DNA of 64,000 bases from Microbacterium sp. T2.11-28 (GTDB lineage: Bacteria > Actinomycetota > Actinomycetes > Actinomycetales > Microbacteriaceae): the NCBI RefSeq assembly GCF_950097975.1, contig NZ_CATNHF010000029.1, positions 1-64,000 of the forward strand. The letters are read 5' to 3'. The notes below the pieces were generated by a model. That model searched no databases. It was not told the origin of the DNA and was given only the letters and a program-made list of their open reading frames with translations. The position numbers were made by a program, and so were the translations under genes. Below are positions 51,597-60,761 of the stretch, one piece after another (position 1 is the stretch's first letter; the number at the start of each line of letters is the position of its first letter).

Positions 51597-53636
51597 GTGA
51601 ACATCGCTGTGGTCGATCTCGAGCGCTCCTCGTCGAAGCCGCGCTACGAGCACCGCGGGGTCGACTTCGGCTGCGACTACAACCCCGAGCAGTGGGACAG
51701 CGCCGTCTGGCGCGAGGACGTCGCCCTCATGCGGCAGACCGGGATCTCGCTGGTCGCGATCAACGTCTTCGGCTGGTCGGATCTGCAGGGGCCCGACGGC
51801 TCCTTCGACTTCTCGCGCCTCGACGAGATCATCACGCTGCTCCACGAGAACGGCATCCGCGTGAACCTCGGGACGGGCACGGCCTCGCCGCCGCCGTGGC
51901 TCACGACGCGTCACCCCGAGATCCTGCCCATGGCCGACGACGGCACCCGGCGCTTCCCCGGCGGCAGGCAGGCCTGGTGCCCGAGCTCGCCGGTGTTCCG
52001 CGCGGCCGCGCTGGAGCTCACCCGCGCCGTCGCCGAGCGCTACGGCAGGCATCCGGCGCTCGCGCTCTGGCACGTGTCGAACGAACTGGGCTGCCACAAC
52101 GCGCACTGCTACTGCGAGGAGAGCGCTGCGGCGTTCCGCGGCTGGCTGCGCCGTCGCTACGGCTCGATCGACGAGCTGAACCGGGCCTGGGGCACGAGCT
52201 TCTGGTCGCAGCGCTACACCGCCTGGGACGAGATCGGCACGCCCCGCCGTACCCTCTCCACCCGCAACCCCTCGCAGGTGCTCGACTTCTCGCGGTTCAG
52301 CTCCGACGAGCTGAGGTCCCACCTCGTCGCCGAGCGCGAGATCATCCGTCGGCACAGCGAGGTGCCGGTGACCACGAACTTCATGGTCACCGCGCACATC
52401 CGCGAGCTCGACTACTGGCAGTGGGCGCCCGAGGTCGACGTGATCGCCAACGACCACTACCTCGATCACCGCCTCGACGACCCGACCTCCGAGCTCGCCT
52501 TCGCCGCCGACCTCACGCGCGGTCTCGCCGGCGGCGACCCCTGGATGCTGATGGAGCACGCCACCGGCTCCGTCAACTGGCAGCCCCACAACCTGGCGAA
52601 GCTCCCCGGCCAGATGCTCCGCGACTCGCTGGCGCACGTGGCCCGCGGCGCCGACTCGGTGTGCTTCTTCCAGTGGCGCGCCTCGCTCCAGGGATCCGAG
52701 AAGTTCCACTCGGCGCTCGTCCCGCACGCCGGCACCGACTCCCGTCTCTGGCGCGAGGTGCAGGAGCTCGGCGACGCTCTGGGCCGGCTGGGCGAGGTCG
52801 CGGGAACGCGCGTGCGCGGCGACGTCGCGCTCCTGTTCAGCTGGGAGGCCTGGTGGGCCTTCGACGCCGAGAACCGCCCGAGCGAGTCGGTCGCCTACCT
52901 CGACCAGGTGTGGGCGACGCACCGGGCGCTCCGCGAGGCCGGCGCCACGGTCGACGTGCTCGCGCCGGGGACGCCGCTCGACGGATACCGGCTCGTCGTC
53001 GTGCCCGGCCTCCATCTGGTGCGCGACGCTCACGCGGCTCTCGTCGACGACGCGGTCCGCGCGGGCTCCCACGTCCTCGTCACCTTCTACAGCGGCATCG
53101 TCGACGAGCAGGACCGCGTCCGTCCGGGCGGGTACCCGGGCGTCTGGCGCGACCTGCTCGGTCTGCGCGTCGAGGAGTTCGCACCGGTCCTGCCCGGCGA
53201 CGCGGTGCGCCTCGCGTCGGGAGCGCTCGCCTCGCTGTGGACGGAGCGCGTCGTCGCGGTCGACTGCGAGGTGCGCGACCGGTTCGACGGCGGCCCCGCC
53301 GACGGCGCGCCGGCCCTCACCCGGCGCCCCGGTGCCGCGGGCGCGGGCGATGCCTGGTACCTCGCGACCTTCCCCGATGCGTCCGGGCTGGCCCGCATCG
53401 TCGACGAGGTCCTCGCCGGCGCCGGCGCCGCGCGGCTGGACGGTGCCCGACCGGGCGTCGACGTCATCCGGCGGGTCGGCGGGGACCGCAGCTACCGCTT
53501 CATCATCAACCACACCGCCGCCGACGCGGTGGTCCCTGTCCGCGGCCGTGAACTCCTCACGGGCGCCGCGGCGACGGGGGAGCTGCGCGTTCCCGCCGGC
53601 GCCGTCCGAGTGATCCGAGAGGATGCCGTGCGATGA
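51597..53636 (+). CDS. GH42 beta-galactosidase
   Basis: A 679-residue cytoplasmic enzyme (no signal peptide). The GH42 barrel fills about 20-400: DYNPEQW at the start, acid/base E163 in HVSNELGCHN and nucleophile E320 in MLMEHATGSVNWQP. Four Cys (C128, C166, C171, C173) form the zinc cluster of many GH42 enzymes. The trimerisation (Rossmann-like) domain and a small C-terminal beta domain follow. GTG start with GGGGGAA upstream. First gene of the operon; removes terminal beta-galactose, here possibly from beta-galactosylglycerol. Confidence 0.95.
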   Translation: MNIAVVDLERSSSKPRYEHRGVDFGCDYNPEQWDSAVWREDVALMRQTGISLVAINVFGWSDLQGPDGSFDFSRLDEIITLLHENGIRVNLGTGTASPPPWLTTRHPEILPMADDGTRRFPGGRQAWCPSSPVFRAAALELTRAVAERYGRHPALALWHVSNELGCHNAHCYCEESAAAFRGWLRRRYGSIDELNRAWGTSFWSQRYTAWDEIGTPRRTLSTRNPSQVLDFSRFSSDELRSHLVAEREIIRRHSEVPVTTNFMVTAHIRELDYWQWAPEVDVIANDHYLDHRLDDPTSELAFAADLTRGLAGGDPWMLMEHATGSVNWQPHNLAKLPGQMLRDSLAHVARGADSVCFFQWRASLQGSEKFHSALVPHAGTDSRLWREVQELGDALGRLGEVAGTRVRGDVALLFSWEAWWAFDAENRPSESVAYLDQVWATHRALREAGATVDVLAPGTPLDGYRLVVVPGLHLVRDAHAALVDDAVRAGSHVLVTFYSGIVDEQDRVRPGGYPGVWRDLLGLRVEEFAPVLPGDAVRLASGALASLWTERVVAVDCEVRDRFDGGPADGAPALTRRPGAAGAGDAWYLATFPDASGLARIVDEVLAGAGAARLDGARPGVDVIRRVGGDRSYRFIINHTAADAVVPVRGRELLTGAAATGELRVPAGAVRVIREDAVR

Positions 53637-54556
53637 CCGCCACCGAGGCACTGCTCACGACCGAGCGCACGCGACGGGCGTCGCGACGCGCGCGGGTGCA
53701 CCACAAGTCCGCGATCGCGTTCTTCGTCGTCCCCTTCGCGGCGCTGTTCGTGATCTTCTACCTGATCCCGATCGGCTACGCGATCGGCAAGTCGCTGATG
53801 GTCGTCGAGCGCGAGGGCACCTTCGGCGAGGCGCGCGAGGTGTTCGGCGGACTCGCCCAGTACGCCCTCGTCTTCCAGAGCGAGCCCTTCTGGTCGTCCG
53901 TGGGCCGGGTCCTGCTCTTCGGCATCGTGCAGGTGCCGGTCATGCTGGGCCTCGCACTGGTGTTCGCCCTGCTGCTGGACTCCCCGCTCCTGCGCGGCAA
54001 GCGGTTCTTCCGGCTGGCGTTCTTCGTCCCCTACGCCGTTCCCGGCGTCATCGCGGCCATCATGTGGGGCTTCCTGTACTCGCCGAACCTCTCGCCGTTC
54101 GCGGTGCTCACCGGCTCGGTCGACTTCCTCTCCGCCGACCTCGTGCTGTGGGCGATCGCCAACGTCGTCACGTGGGTGTTCGTCGGCTACAACATGCTGA
54201 TCATCTACTCGGCGCTGCTGGCGATCCCCACGGACATGTACGAGGCCGCGCGGCTCGACGGCGCCGGTCAGTTCCGGATCGCGTGGTCGATCAAGATCCC
54301 GATGGTGCGCTCCTCGCTCGTGCTCACCGCCATCCTGTCGATCATCGGGACCCTCCAGCTCCTCGCCGAGCCGCAGGTCTTCCGCTCCTTCAGCTCGGCC
54401 GTCACCAGCACGTACACGCCCAACATGACGATCTACGCGACCTCGGCGATCCCGAACGTCAGCCTCGCGGCGGCGTTCTCGGTCGTGCTCGCCCTGGCGA
54501 CCTTCGCGCTGTCGTTCACGTTCCTGCGCATCACCCGACGGAAGGCAGACGCATGA
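53633..54556 (+). CDS. Sugar ABC transporter permease (MalF/UgpA type)
   Basis: A 307-residue permease with six hydrophobic segments and the EAA loop YEAARLDGAGQFRIAWSIKIPM. A 4-bp overlap with the GH42 gene couples them. No ATPase gene is in the operon, so it probably shares an MsmK/UgpC-type ATPase encoded elsewhere, as is usual in actinobacteria. Confidence 0.94.
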   Translation: MTATEALLTTERTRRASRRARVHHKSAIAFFVVPFAALFVIFYLIPIGYAIGKSLMVVEREGTFGEAREVFGGLAQYALVFQSEPFWSSVGRVLLFGIVQVPVMLGLALVFALLLDSPLLRGKRFFRLAFFVPYAVPGVIAAIMWGFLYSPNLSPFAVLTGSVDFLSADLVLWAIANVVTWVFVGYNMLIIYSALLAIPTDMYEAARLDGAGQFRIAWSIKIPMVRSSLVLTAILSIIGTLQLLAEPQVFRSFSSAVTSTYTPNMTIYATSAIPNVSLAAAFSVVLALATFALSFTFLRITRRKADA

Positions 54557-55461
54557 GCCGCACAGCCGAACTCACCGTCCCCGCACGGCGTGCCCCGCGT
54601 GCCGCGCGCCCCCGCCGACCGAAGGAGAACCCGGTCTCGCGCACGGCCGCGATGCTCATCATGGGGGTCTTCACCCTCTACTTCCTGGTGCCCGTCTGGT
54701 GGCTCCTGGTGGCCTCCACCAAGAGCCGGGGAGACCTGTTCTCGACCAATCCGCTGTGGTTCGCCGATCTCGCCTTCGGCGAGAACCTGACGGCGCTGCT
54801 CTCGTACGACGACGGTGTCTACCTGCGCTGGATCCTCAACAGCCTCGGCTACGCCGGCGGCGGGGCGCTGGTGGCCACCCTCCTGGCCGGCATGTGCGGT
54901 TACGCGCTGGCGAAGTACCGCTTCCCGGGCCGGGAGCTGATCTTCAACGTCGTGCTCGGCGGCGTGCTCGTGCCGGCGACCGCCCTGGCCCTCCCGCTGT
55001 TCCTGCTCTTCAGCCAGGTGCAGCTCACCAACACCTTCTGGGCGGTGTTCCTCCCGAGCGTCGTGAGTCCCTTCGGCGTCTACCTCGCCCGCGTGTTCGC
55101 CGAGGCCAGCGTGCCGGACGAGCTGCTCGAGGCGAGCCGGATCGACGGCTCGGGCGAGATCCGCACCTTCTTCACCGTCTCGATCCGCCTGATGGTCCCC
55201 GCCCTCATCACGGTGTTCCTCTTCCAGTTCGTCGGCATCTGGAACAACTTCTTCCTGCCGCTCATCATGCTGCGCAGCGACGAGCTGTTCCCGGTGACGT
55301 ACGGGCTCTACGCGTGGAACTCGACCATCAACCAGTTCCCCGAGCTGCGCACCTTCGTGCTGATCGGCGCGCTGCTGTCGATCGTCCCGCTCATCATCAC
55401 CTTCCTGCTTCTTCAGCGGTACTGGCGCTCGGGTCTGGGCGCCGGCGCGCTGAAGTCCTGA
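54553..55461 (+). CDS. Sugar ABC transporter permease (MalG/UgpE type)
   Basis: A 302-residue permease with a basic, Pro/Arg-rich N-terminal tail and six segments. The EAA loop is LLEASRIDGSGEIRTFFTVS. ATGA overlap with the previous permease, with which it forms the membrane channel. Confidence 0.94.
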   Translation: MSRTAELTVPARRAPRAARPRRPKENPVSRTAAMLIMGVFTLYFLVPVWWLLVASTKSRGDLFSTNPLWFADLAFGENLTALLSYDDGVYLRWILNSLGYAGGGALVATLLAGMCGYALAKYRFPGRELIFNVVLGGVLVPATALALPLFLLFSQVQLTNTFWAVFLPSVVSPFGVYLARVFAEASVPDELLEASRIDGSGEIRTFFTVSIRLMVPALITVFLFQFVGIWNNFFLPLIMLRSDELFPVTYGLYAWNSTINQFPELRTFVLIGALLSIVPLIITFLLLQRYWRSGLGAGALKS

Positions 55462-55513
55462 CCCGGCCGGTACCAGCCGGAAACCCTGCACGTCCCACCA
55501 AGAAAGAGAGATC

Positions 55514-56845
55514 ATGCGACACATGAAGAGAGCCGCCGGTGTGGCGGCTGCCGCCACCCTGGCCCTCACGCTCGCGGCCTGCTCCTCGGGCGGCGAAGGC
55601 GACACCGGCGACGCCGCCGGCGCCTGCGAGCCGTCCGGGGGCGACGTCACGCTCACGTTCACGTCCTGGATCCCCGGCATCGAGGATGCCGTCGAGATCT
55701 GGAACGAGGCCAACCCCGACATCCAGGTCGAGGTCCAGACCGGGCCCTCGGGCAACGCCGGCACCTACCAGAACTTCTTCAACCAGCTCGAGGCCGGCAA
55801 CGCGCCCGACCTCGGCCAGATCGAGTACGACGCCCTCCCGAACTTCCGGGTGCAGGACGGCCTCGAAGATCTGGGCGCGTGCGCCGACGTCGTCGCCGCG
55901 GAGGATCAGTTCGTCGACTGGACCTGGGGGCAGGTGACCCTCGGCACCGACGACGAGGTCTACGGCATCCCGCAGGACTCCGGACCCATGGCGCTGTTCT
56001 ACCGCAGCGATCTGTTCGAGGAGAACGACATCCCCGTGCCGACCACGTGGGAGGAGTACAAGTCCGCGGCGGAGAAGATCCGCGAGCTCGGCGGGTACAT
56101 CACGAACTTCTCGCAGACCGACATCAACCAGTTCGCCGGGTTCGTCTGGCAGGCCGGCGGTCAGTGGTTCGCCAACGACGGCGAGGCCTGGACGGTCGAG
56201 CTCACCGGAGCGGAGTCGACGACGGTCGCCGACTACTGGCAGGACCTCATCGAGAACGACCTGGTGTCGACCTACCCGGCGTGGACCGACGAGTGGAACA
56301 ACGCGTACAACTCGGGTGAGGTCTGGACCTGGAACTCCGCAGTGTGGGGCGCCAACTCCATCGCCAGCGGCGCACCCGACACGGCGGGATCCTGGTCGGT
56401 CGCGCAGGCCCCGCAGTGGAACGCGGGCGAGTCGGCCGCCGGAAACTGGGGCGGCTCGTCGATCGCCGTCTTCTCCGGTACCGACCACCTCTACGAGGCG
56501 GCGAAGTTCGCGCTGTGGCTCAACACGTCCGAGGAGGCGCTGACCTCGCTCAACACGACGGCCGCGATCTACCCGGCGACCACGGCGGGCCTGGAGCTGC
56601 CGGCCCTCCAGGAGGGTGTGGAGTTCTACGGCGGCCAGAAGATCTACGAGGTCTTCGCGGAGGCCGCGGGACAGGTGAGCCCCGACTTCGTCTGGGGTCC
56701 CACCATGACCCAGACCTACGCCGACGTCTCGGACGGGTTCAAGAACGCCGTCTCGGGCTCGGGTACGCTCGCTGATGCCCTGGCCGCCGGTCAGACCTCG
56801 ACGATCGCGGCTCTGAAGGCCCAGTCGATCCCCGTGGCGGAGTAA
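55514..56845 (+). CDS. Sugar ABC transporter substrate-binding lipoprotein
   Basis: A 443-residue family-1 binding protein. The signal peptide ends in LALTLAAC (lipidated Cys about 23) and a short Gly/Asp linker follows. FTSWIPGIEDAVEIWNEANP, LEAGNAPDLGQIEYDALP and WNAGESAAGNWGGSSIAVFS are typical of oligosaccharide-binding members, and aromatic residues abound (TWGQVTLG, WNSAVWGAN). It would choose the operon's substrate. An AGAGAG site precedes the ATG. Confidence 0.94.
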   Translation: MRHMKRAAGVAAAATLALTLAACSSGGEGDTGDAAGACEPSGGDVTLTFTSWIPGIEDAVEIWNEANPDIQVEVQTGPSGNAGTYQNFFNQLEAGNAPDLGQIEYDALPNFRVQDGLEDLGACADVVAAEDQFVDWTWGQVTLGTDDEVYGIPQDSGPMALFYRSDLFEENDIPVPTTWEEYKSAAEKIRELGGYITNFSQTDINQFAGFVWQAGGQWFANDGEAWTVELTGAESTTVADYWQDLIENDLVSTYPAWTDEWNNAYNSGEVWTWNSAVWGANSIASGAPDTAGSWSVAQAPQWNAGESAAGNWGGSSIAVFSGTDHLYEAAKFALWLNTSEEALTSLNTTAAIYPATTAGLELPALQEGVEFYGGQKIYEVFAEAAGQVSPDFVWGPTMTQTYADVSDGFKNAVSGSGTLADALAAGQTSTIAALKAQSIPVAE

Positions 56846-56853
56846 GGACCAGC

Positions 56854-58977
56854 GTGATCCATCACCTCCGCGCCGCGGGCGTCGGGCTCATCCTCGACAC
56901 CCGCGGCGCGGCGGCGCCCGCCGTCCTCCACTGGGGACGTGACCTGGGCCCGCTCACCGACGCCGATCTGATCGAACTGGCCGACGCCGCCGTGCCGGCC
57001 GTCGCGCCGAGCTCCGTGGATGCGCCGCTGCGCGTCTCCGTGCTGCCGGCCCTCGCCGACGGGTGGACGGGGCGCCCCGTGCTCGCCGCCGACGGCGTGC
57101 GCGGACCCGGCACCCTCACCGGCAGCCGGCGCGCCGAGCGGGAGCTGCGGACGACCACGTCCTGGGGCGACCTGCACGTGGACACCCGCTGGGAGCTCAC
57201 CGACGAGGGGGTGCTGCTCGTCGCGCACACCGTGCGCAACGACGGCGACGCCCCGGTGCGCCTCGGTGCGGCCGACCTGGCCCTGCCGCTTCCCGGGCGG
57301 GCGCGCGAGCTCCTGGACTTCCACGGCCGCTGGGCGGCCGAGCGCCGGCCGCAGCGGCAGCAGCCGGGCGTCGGCGTGTGGCTGCGCGAGACGCGCCACG
57401 GCCGCGGGGGACACGACGATCCGTTCCTCCTGCTCGCCGGGGTGTCCGGCTTCGGCTTCCGCGACGGCGAGGTCTGGGCGCTCCATCTCGCATGGAGCGG
57501 CGACAAGCGACTGTGGCTCGAGCGCTCCGAGCTCGGGGCGACGGTGTGCGCGGCGGGCGAGGTCCTCGACGATCTGACGCTCGGACCCGGCGAGCACTAC
57601 ACGTCGCCGACCCTCGTCGCAGCGTGGTCCGGCGCCGGCATCGACGGGCTGTCGGACCGCTTCCACCCCTGGATCCGGTCGTGGGCGGGCGGGCCGTCGC
57701 GGGCGGGCGGGCTGAGGCCCCGTCCGGTCACGCTCAACACGTGGGAGGCGCTGTACTTCGACCACTCCCTGGAGCGGGTCGCACCGCTGGTCGACCGCGC
57801 GGCGGAGGTCGGCGTGGAGCGATTCGTGCTCGACGACGGCTGGTTCCGGGGTCGCACCGACGACCGGCGCGCGCTCGGGGACTGGGAGGTCGACGAGACC
57901 AAATGGCCCGAGGGCCTGGACCCGCTCATCGCCCGCGTCCACGAGGCGGGCATGGAGTTCGGGCTGTGGATCGAGCCCGAGATGGTGAGCGAGGACTCCG
58001 ACCTGGCCCGCGCGCACCCCGAGTGGATGCTCACCGCACCGCCGGCCGTGACGTGGCGCTGGCAGCACGTGCTCGACCTGGACCATCCCGATGCCTGGAC
58101 GTACGTGTACGACCGGGTGGACGCCCTCCTGCGGCGCTATCCCATCGCCGCCCTCAAATGGGACCACAACCGCGATCTCCTCGCACCCGGCACCGGACGT
58201 CAGGTGCGCGCGCTGTACCGGCTGCTCGACGCGCTGCGCGCCGCGCATCCGGCCGTCGAGATCGAGTCCTGCGCGTCGGGCGGCGGCCGCGTCGACCTCG
58301 AGATGCTGCGGCGCGTCGAGCGCTTCTGGCCGAGCGACACGAACGACCCGCTCGAGCGCCAGGGCATCCAGCGCTGGACGGGCATCCTGATCCCGCCCGA
58401 GCACCTCGGCTCGCATGTGGGCGACGCGCGCGCTCACACGACGGGTCGGGTGAGCGACCTGTCCTTCCGCCTCGCGACGGCGCTCTTCCTGCACGCCGGG
58501 ATCGAGTCCGATCTCACCCGGCTGTCCGACGCCGAGCGCGACGGGCTGCGACGGGGCATCGCGGTGCATCGCGAGCTGCGCCCCCTGCTGCACTCCGGCC
58601 GGGTCGTCCGCGCCGATCTCGCCGACGGGGTCCTGGTCCACGGCGTCGTGAGCGCGGACGGCCACGAGGGCGTGTTCAGCTACGCCGTCCTCGACCGCCC
58701 CGGCGGGGCGATCGTGCCCCCACTGGCTGTCCCCGGCCTCGATCCGTCGCTGTTCTACCGGGTCGACGTCGTCGGGCTGGGGGAGACCACCGCGATCCAG
58801 GACGCAGCCCCGCCGTGGTTCGCGCACGGTGCCCGGCTGTCGGGCGCCGCCCTCGCGGAGGGCGTCCTGGCGATGCCGCTGCTGGCACCCGGCGGCGCCG
58901 TCGTGCTGCGGGTGCGGCACGCAGCCCTTCCACGGGAGAGCGACGTAGCCTGGACGCAGGGGAAGGACGCATCATGA
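56854..58977 (+). CDS. GH36 alpha-galactosidase
   Basis: A 707-residue cytoplasmic enzyme. The N-terminal beta-sandwich (about 1-280) leads to the barrel with FVLDDGWFRGR, nucleophile D437 in LKWDHNR, ESCASGGGRVD and acid/base D495 in SDTNDPLER. The C-terminal beta domain follows. Length is normal for GH36. GTG start with AAGGACC upstream. It removes terminal alpha-galactose, as in melibiose, raffinose or digalactosylglycerol. Its stop overlaps the glpD-type start by 4 bp, tying galactoside and glycerol enzymes into one transcript. Confidence 0.95.
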   Translation: MIHHLRAAGVGLILDTRGAAAPAVLHWGRDLGPLTDADLIELADAAVPAVAPSSVDAPLRVSVLPALADGWTGRPVLAADGVRGPGTLTGSRRAERELRTTTSWGDLHVDTRWELTDEGVLLVAHTVRNDGDAPVRLGAADLALPLPGRARELLDFHGRWAAERRPQRQQPGVGVWLRETRHGRGGHDDPFLLLAGVSGFGFRDGEVWALHLAWSGDKRLWLERSELGATVCAAGEVLDDLTLGPGEHYTSPTLVAAWSGAGIDGLSDRFHPWIRSWAGGPSRAGGLRPRPVTLNTWEALYFDHSLERVAPLVDRAAEVGVERFVLDDGWFRGRTDDRRALGDWEVDETKWPEGLDPLIARVHEAGMEFGLWIEPEMVSEDSDLARAHPEWMLTAPPAVTWRWQHVLDLDHPDAWTYVYDRVDALLRRYPIAALKWDHNRDLLAPGTGRQVRALYRLLDALRAAHPAVEIESCASGGGRVDLEMLRRVERFWPSDTNDPLERQGIQRWTGILIPPEHLGSHVGDARAHTTGRVSDLSFRLATALFLHAGIESDLTRLSDAERDGLRRGIAVHRELRPLLHSGRVVRADLADGVLVHGVVSADGHEGVFSYAVLDRPGGAIVPPLAVPGLDPSLFYRVDVVGLGETTAIQDAAPPWFAHGARLSGAALAEGVLAMPLLAPGGAVVLRVRHAALPRESDVAWTQGKDAS

Positions 58978-60704
58978 GCACCACACAGGCACCGGGCGGA
59001 ACCGCCGCGCTGCGGGCGCGCCCGTACGCGGATGTGCTGATCATCGGCGGCGGGATCAACGGCCTCGCGACGTTCCGCGACCTGGCGCTCCAGGGCGTCG
59101 ACGTCGCCCTCGTCGAGCGCGGCGACTTCGTGTCCGGGGCGTCGGCGGCGTCCAGCCACATGATCCACGGCGGCATCCGCTACCTCGAGAACGGCGAGTT
59201 CCGGCTCGTCCACGAAGCCGTCACCGAGCGCAACGACCTCCTCCGCATCGCACCGCACTACGTGCGCCCCCTGCAGACGACGATCCCCATCTACTCGACG
59301 TTCTCCGGCATCCTCTCGGCGCCGCTGCGGTTCCTCCGCCACGGCGGGGGCGCCCACCGCGAGCGCGGCGCAGCGCTCATCAAGATCGGGCTCGTGATCT
59401 ACGACTCCTTCTCGGGCGGCGGCGGGCTCTTCGGACGCAGCCGGGTGCCGCGGCACACCTTCCACGGCCGTCGCCGGTCGCTCGAGCAGCTGCCCCAGCT
59501 GAACCCCGGTGTGCGCTACACGGCCACGTACTGGGACGCGTCGCTGCACGACCCCGAGCGACTCGCCCTCGACGTGCTGCGCGACGGCGTGGCCGCCGGC
59601 GGCGACCGCGCGCGTGCCGCCAACTACACCGCCGCCGTCGGGGCCGACGACGGCAAGGTCGTCGTGCGCGGGGAGGACGGCGAGGACTTCGCCTTCACCG
59701 CGTCCGTCGTGGTGAACGCCTCCGGCCCCTGGACCGACCTCACGAACCTGGCACTCGGCGACCCCACGCACTACATGGGCGGGACGAAGGGCTCGCACGT
59801 CGTCCTGGACCACGATGAGCTCCTCGCCGCGACCGGCGGGCGGGAGCTGTTCTTCGAGCACTCCGACGGGCGCATCGTGCTGATCTACCCGCTCAAGGGA
59901 CGGGTGCTGGTCGGCACGACCGACCTCGAGCACGACATGGCCGACCCGATCGTGTGCACCGAGGCCGAGGTCGACTACTTCTTCGACCTCATCGGCCACG
60001 TCTTCCCCGGCATCGCCGTGGACCGCTCGCAGATCGTCCACCGGTTCGCGGGCGTGCGCCCGCTTCCCGGCCACGGCGACCTCGCGCCCGGGTTCGTCTC
60101 GCGCGATTACCGCATCGAGGTCCAGCGCCTCGGCGGATCGACCGGCGCGGCCGTCCTCAGCCTCGTCGGCGGCAAGTGGACGACCTTCCGGGCATCGGCG
60201 GCCCACCTCGCCGATCGCGTGCTGGAGCTCCTCTCGGTGCCGCGACGGCGGACGACGAAGGGGCTGCCGATCGGCGGCGGAGCCGGCTACCCGCTGACCG
60301 AGCGGGCACGGCGCCAGTGGGTCGCCCCCTACGCCGCGACTGTCGGCACCGAGCATGCCATCCGCCTGCTCGACCGCTACGGCACCGTCGCGGCCGATGT
60401 CGTGGCGGCGCTGGGCGAGGACGACCGGCCGCTGCGGACGGCCCCGGACTACAGCACGGGCGAGCTGCGCCACCTGGCGCGCACCGAGCAGGTGGTCCAC
60501 CTCGACGACATCCTCCAGCGACGCACCAGTCTCGCCTTCGTCGGGCAGGCCTCGGCCGAGGTGGCCGCCGAGATCGCGGAGGCGGTCGCGCCGGTGCTGG
60601 GATGGGATCCCGAGCGCCAGGCCGCAGAGGTCGCGCGCGCTCTGGCGGCGGTGCGCGCCGCCGAGCCGTCGCCCTCCGACCGGGCCGACCGCGTCACGCG
60701 GTAG
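58974..60704 (+). CDS. glpD: Glycerol-3-phosphate dehydrogenase (FAD, respiratory)
   Basis: Membrane-associated flavoenzyme that oxidises glycerol-3-phosphate to dihydroxyacetone phosphate and passes electrons to quinone. The 576-residue sequence has the FAD motif IIGGGINGLATFRDLALQG near the start, SSHMIHGGIRYLE, and GGKWTTFR; the C-terminal DAO cap domain (about 400-560) is complete. The ATG at 58974 overlaps the alpha-galactosidase stop (ATGA). The frame is open upstream through the galactosidase gene in another register, which is not coding. Confidence 0.95.
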   Translation: MSTTQAPGGTAALRARPYADVLIIGGGINGLATFRDLALQGVDVALVERGDFVSGASAASSHMIHGGIRYLENGEFRLVHEAVTERNDLLRIAPHYVRPLQTTIPIYSTFSGILSAPLRFLRHGGGAHRERGAALIKIGLVIYDSFSGGGGLFGRSRVPRHTFHGRRRSLEQLPQLNPGVRYTATYWDASLHDPERLALDVLRDGVAAGGDRARAANYTAAVGADDGKVVVRGEDGEDFAFTASVVVNASGPWTDLTNLALGDPTHYMGGTKGSHVVLDHDELLAATGGRELFFEHSDGRIVLIYPLKGRVLVGTTDLEHDMADPIVCTEAEVDYFFDLIGHVFPGIAVDRSQIVHRFAGVRPLPGHGDLAPGFVSRDYRIEVQRLGGSTGAAVLSLVGGKWTTFRASAAHLADRVLELLSVPRRRTTKGLPIGGGAGYPLTERARRQWVAPYAATVGTEHAIRLLDRYGTVAADVVAALGEDDRPLRTAPDYSTGELRHLARTEQVVHLDDILQRRTSLAFVGQASAEVAAEIAEAVAPVLGWDPERQAAEVARALAAVRAAEPSPSDRADRVTR

Positions 60705-60761
60705 CGTGGCAGCATCCGTGCGCCGGCGCGTTCGCGCGCCCGATCCGATGAGGAGACGACG

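Noticed and set aside
57063..60704. Apparent giant protein fusing an Arg-rich half to glpD
   Set aside because: The first half lies out of frame within the GH36 gene. GlpD similarity starts exactly at the ATG at 58974.
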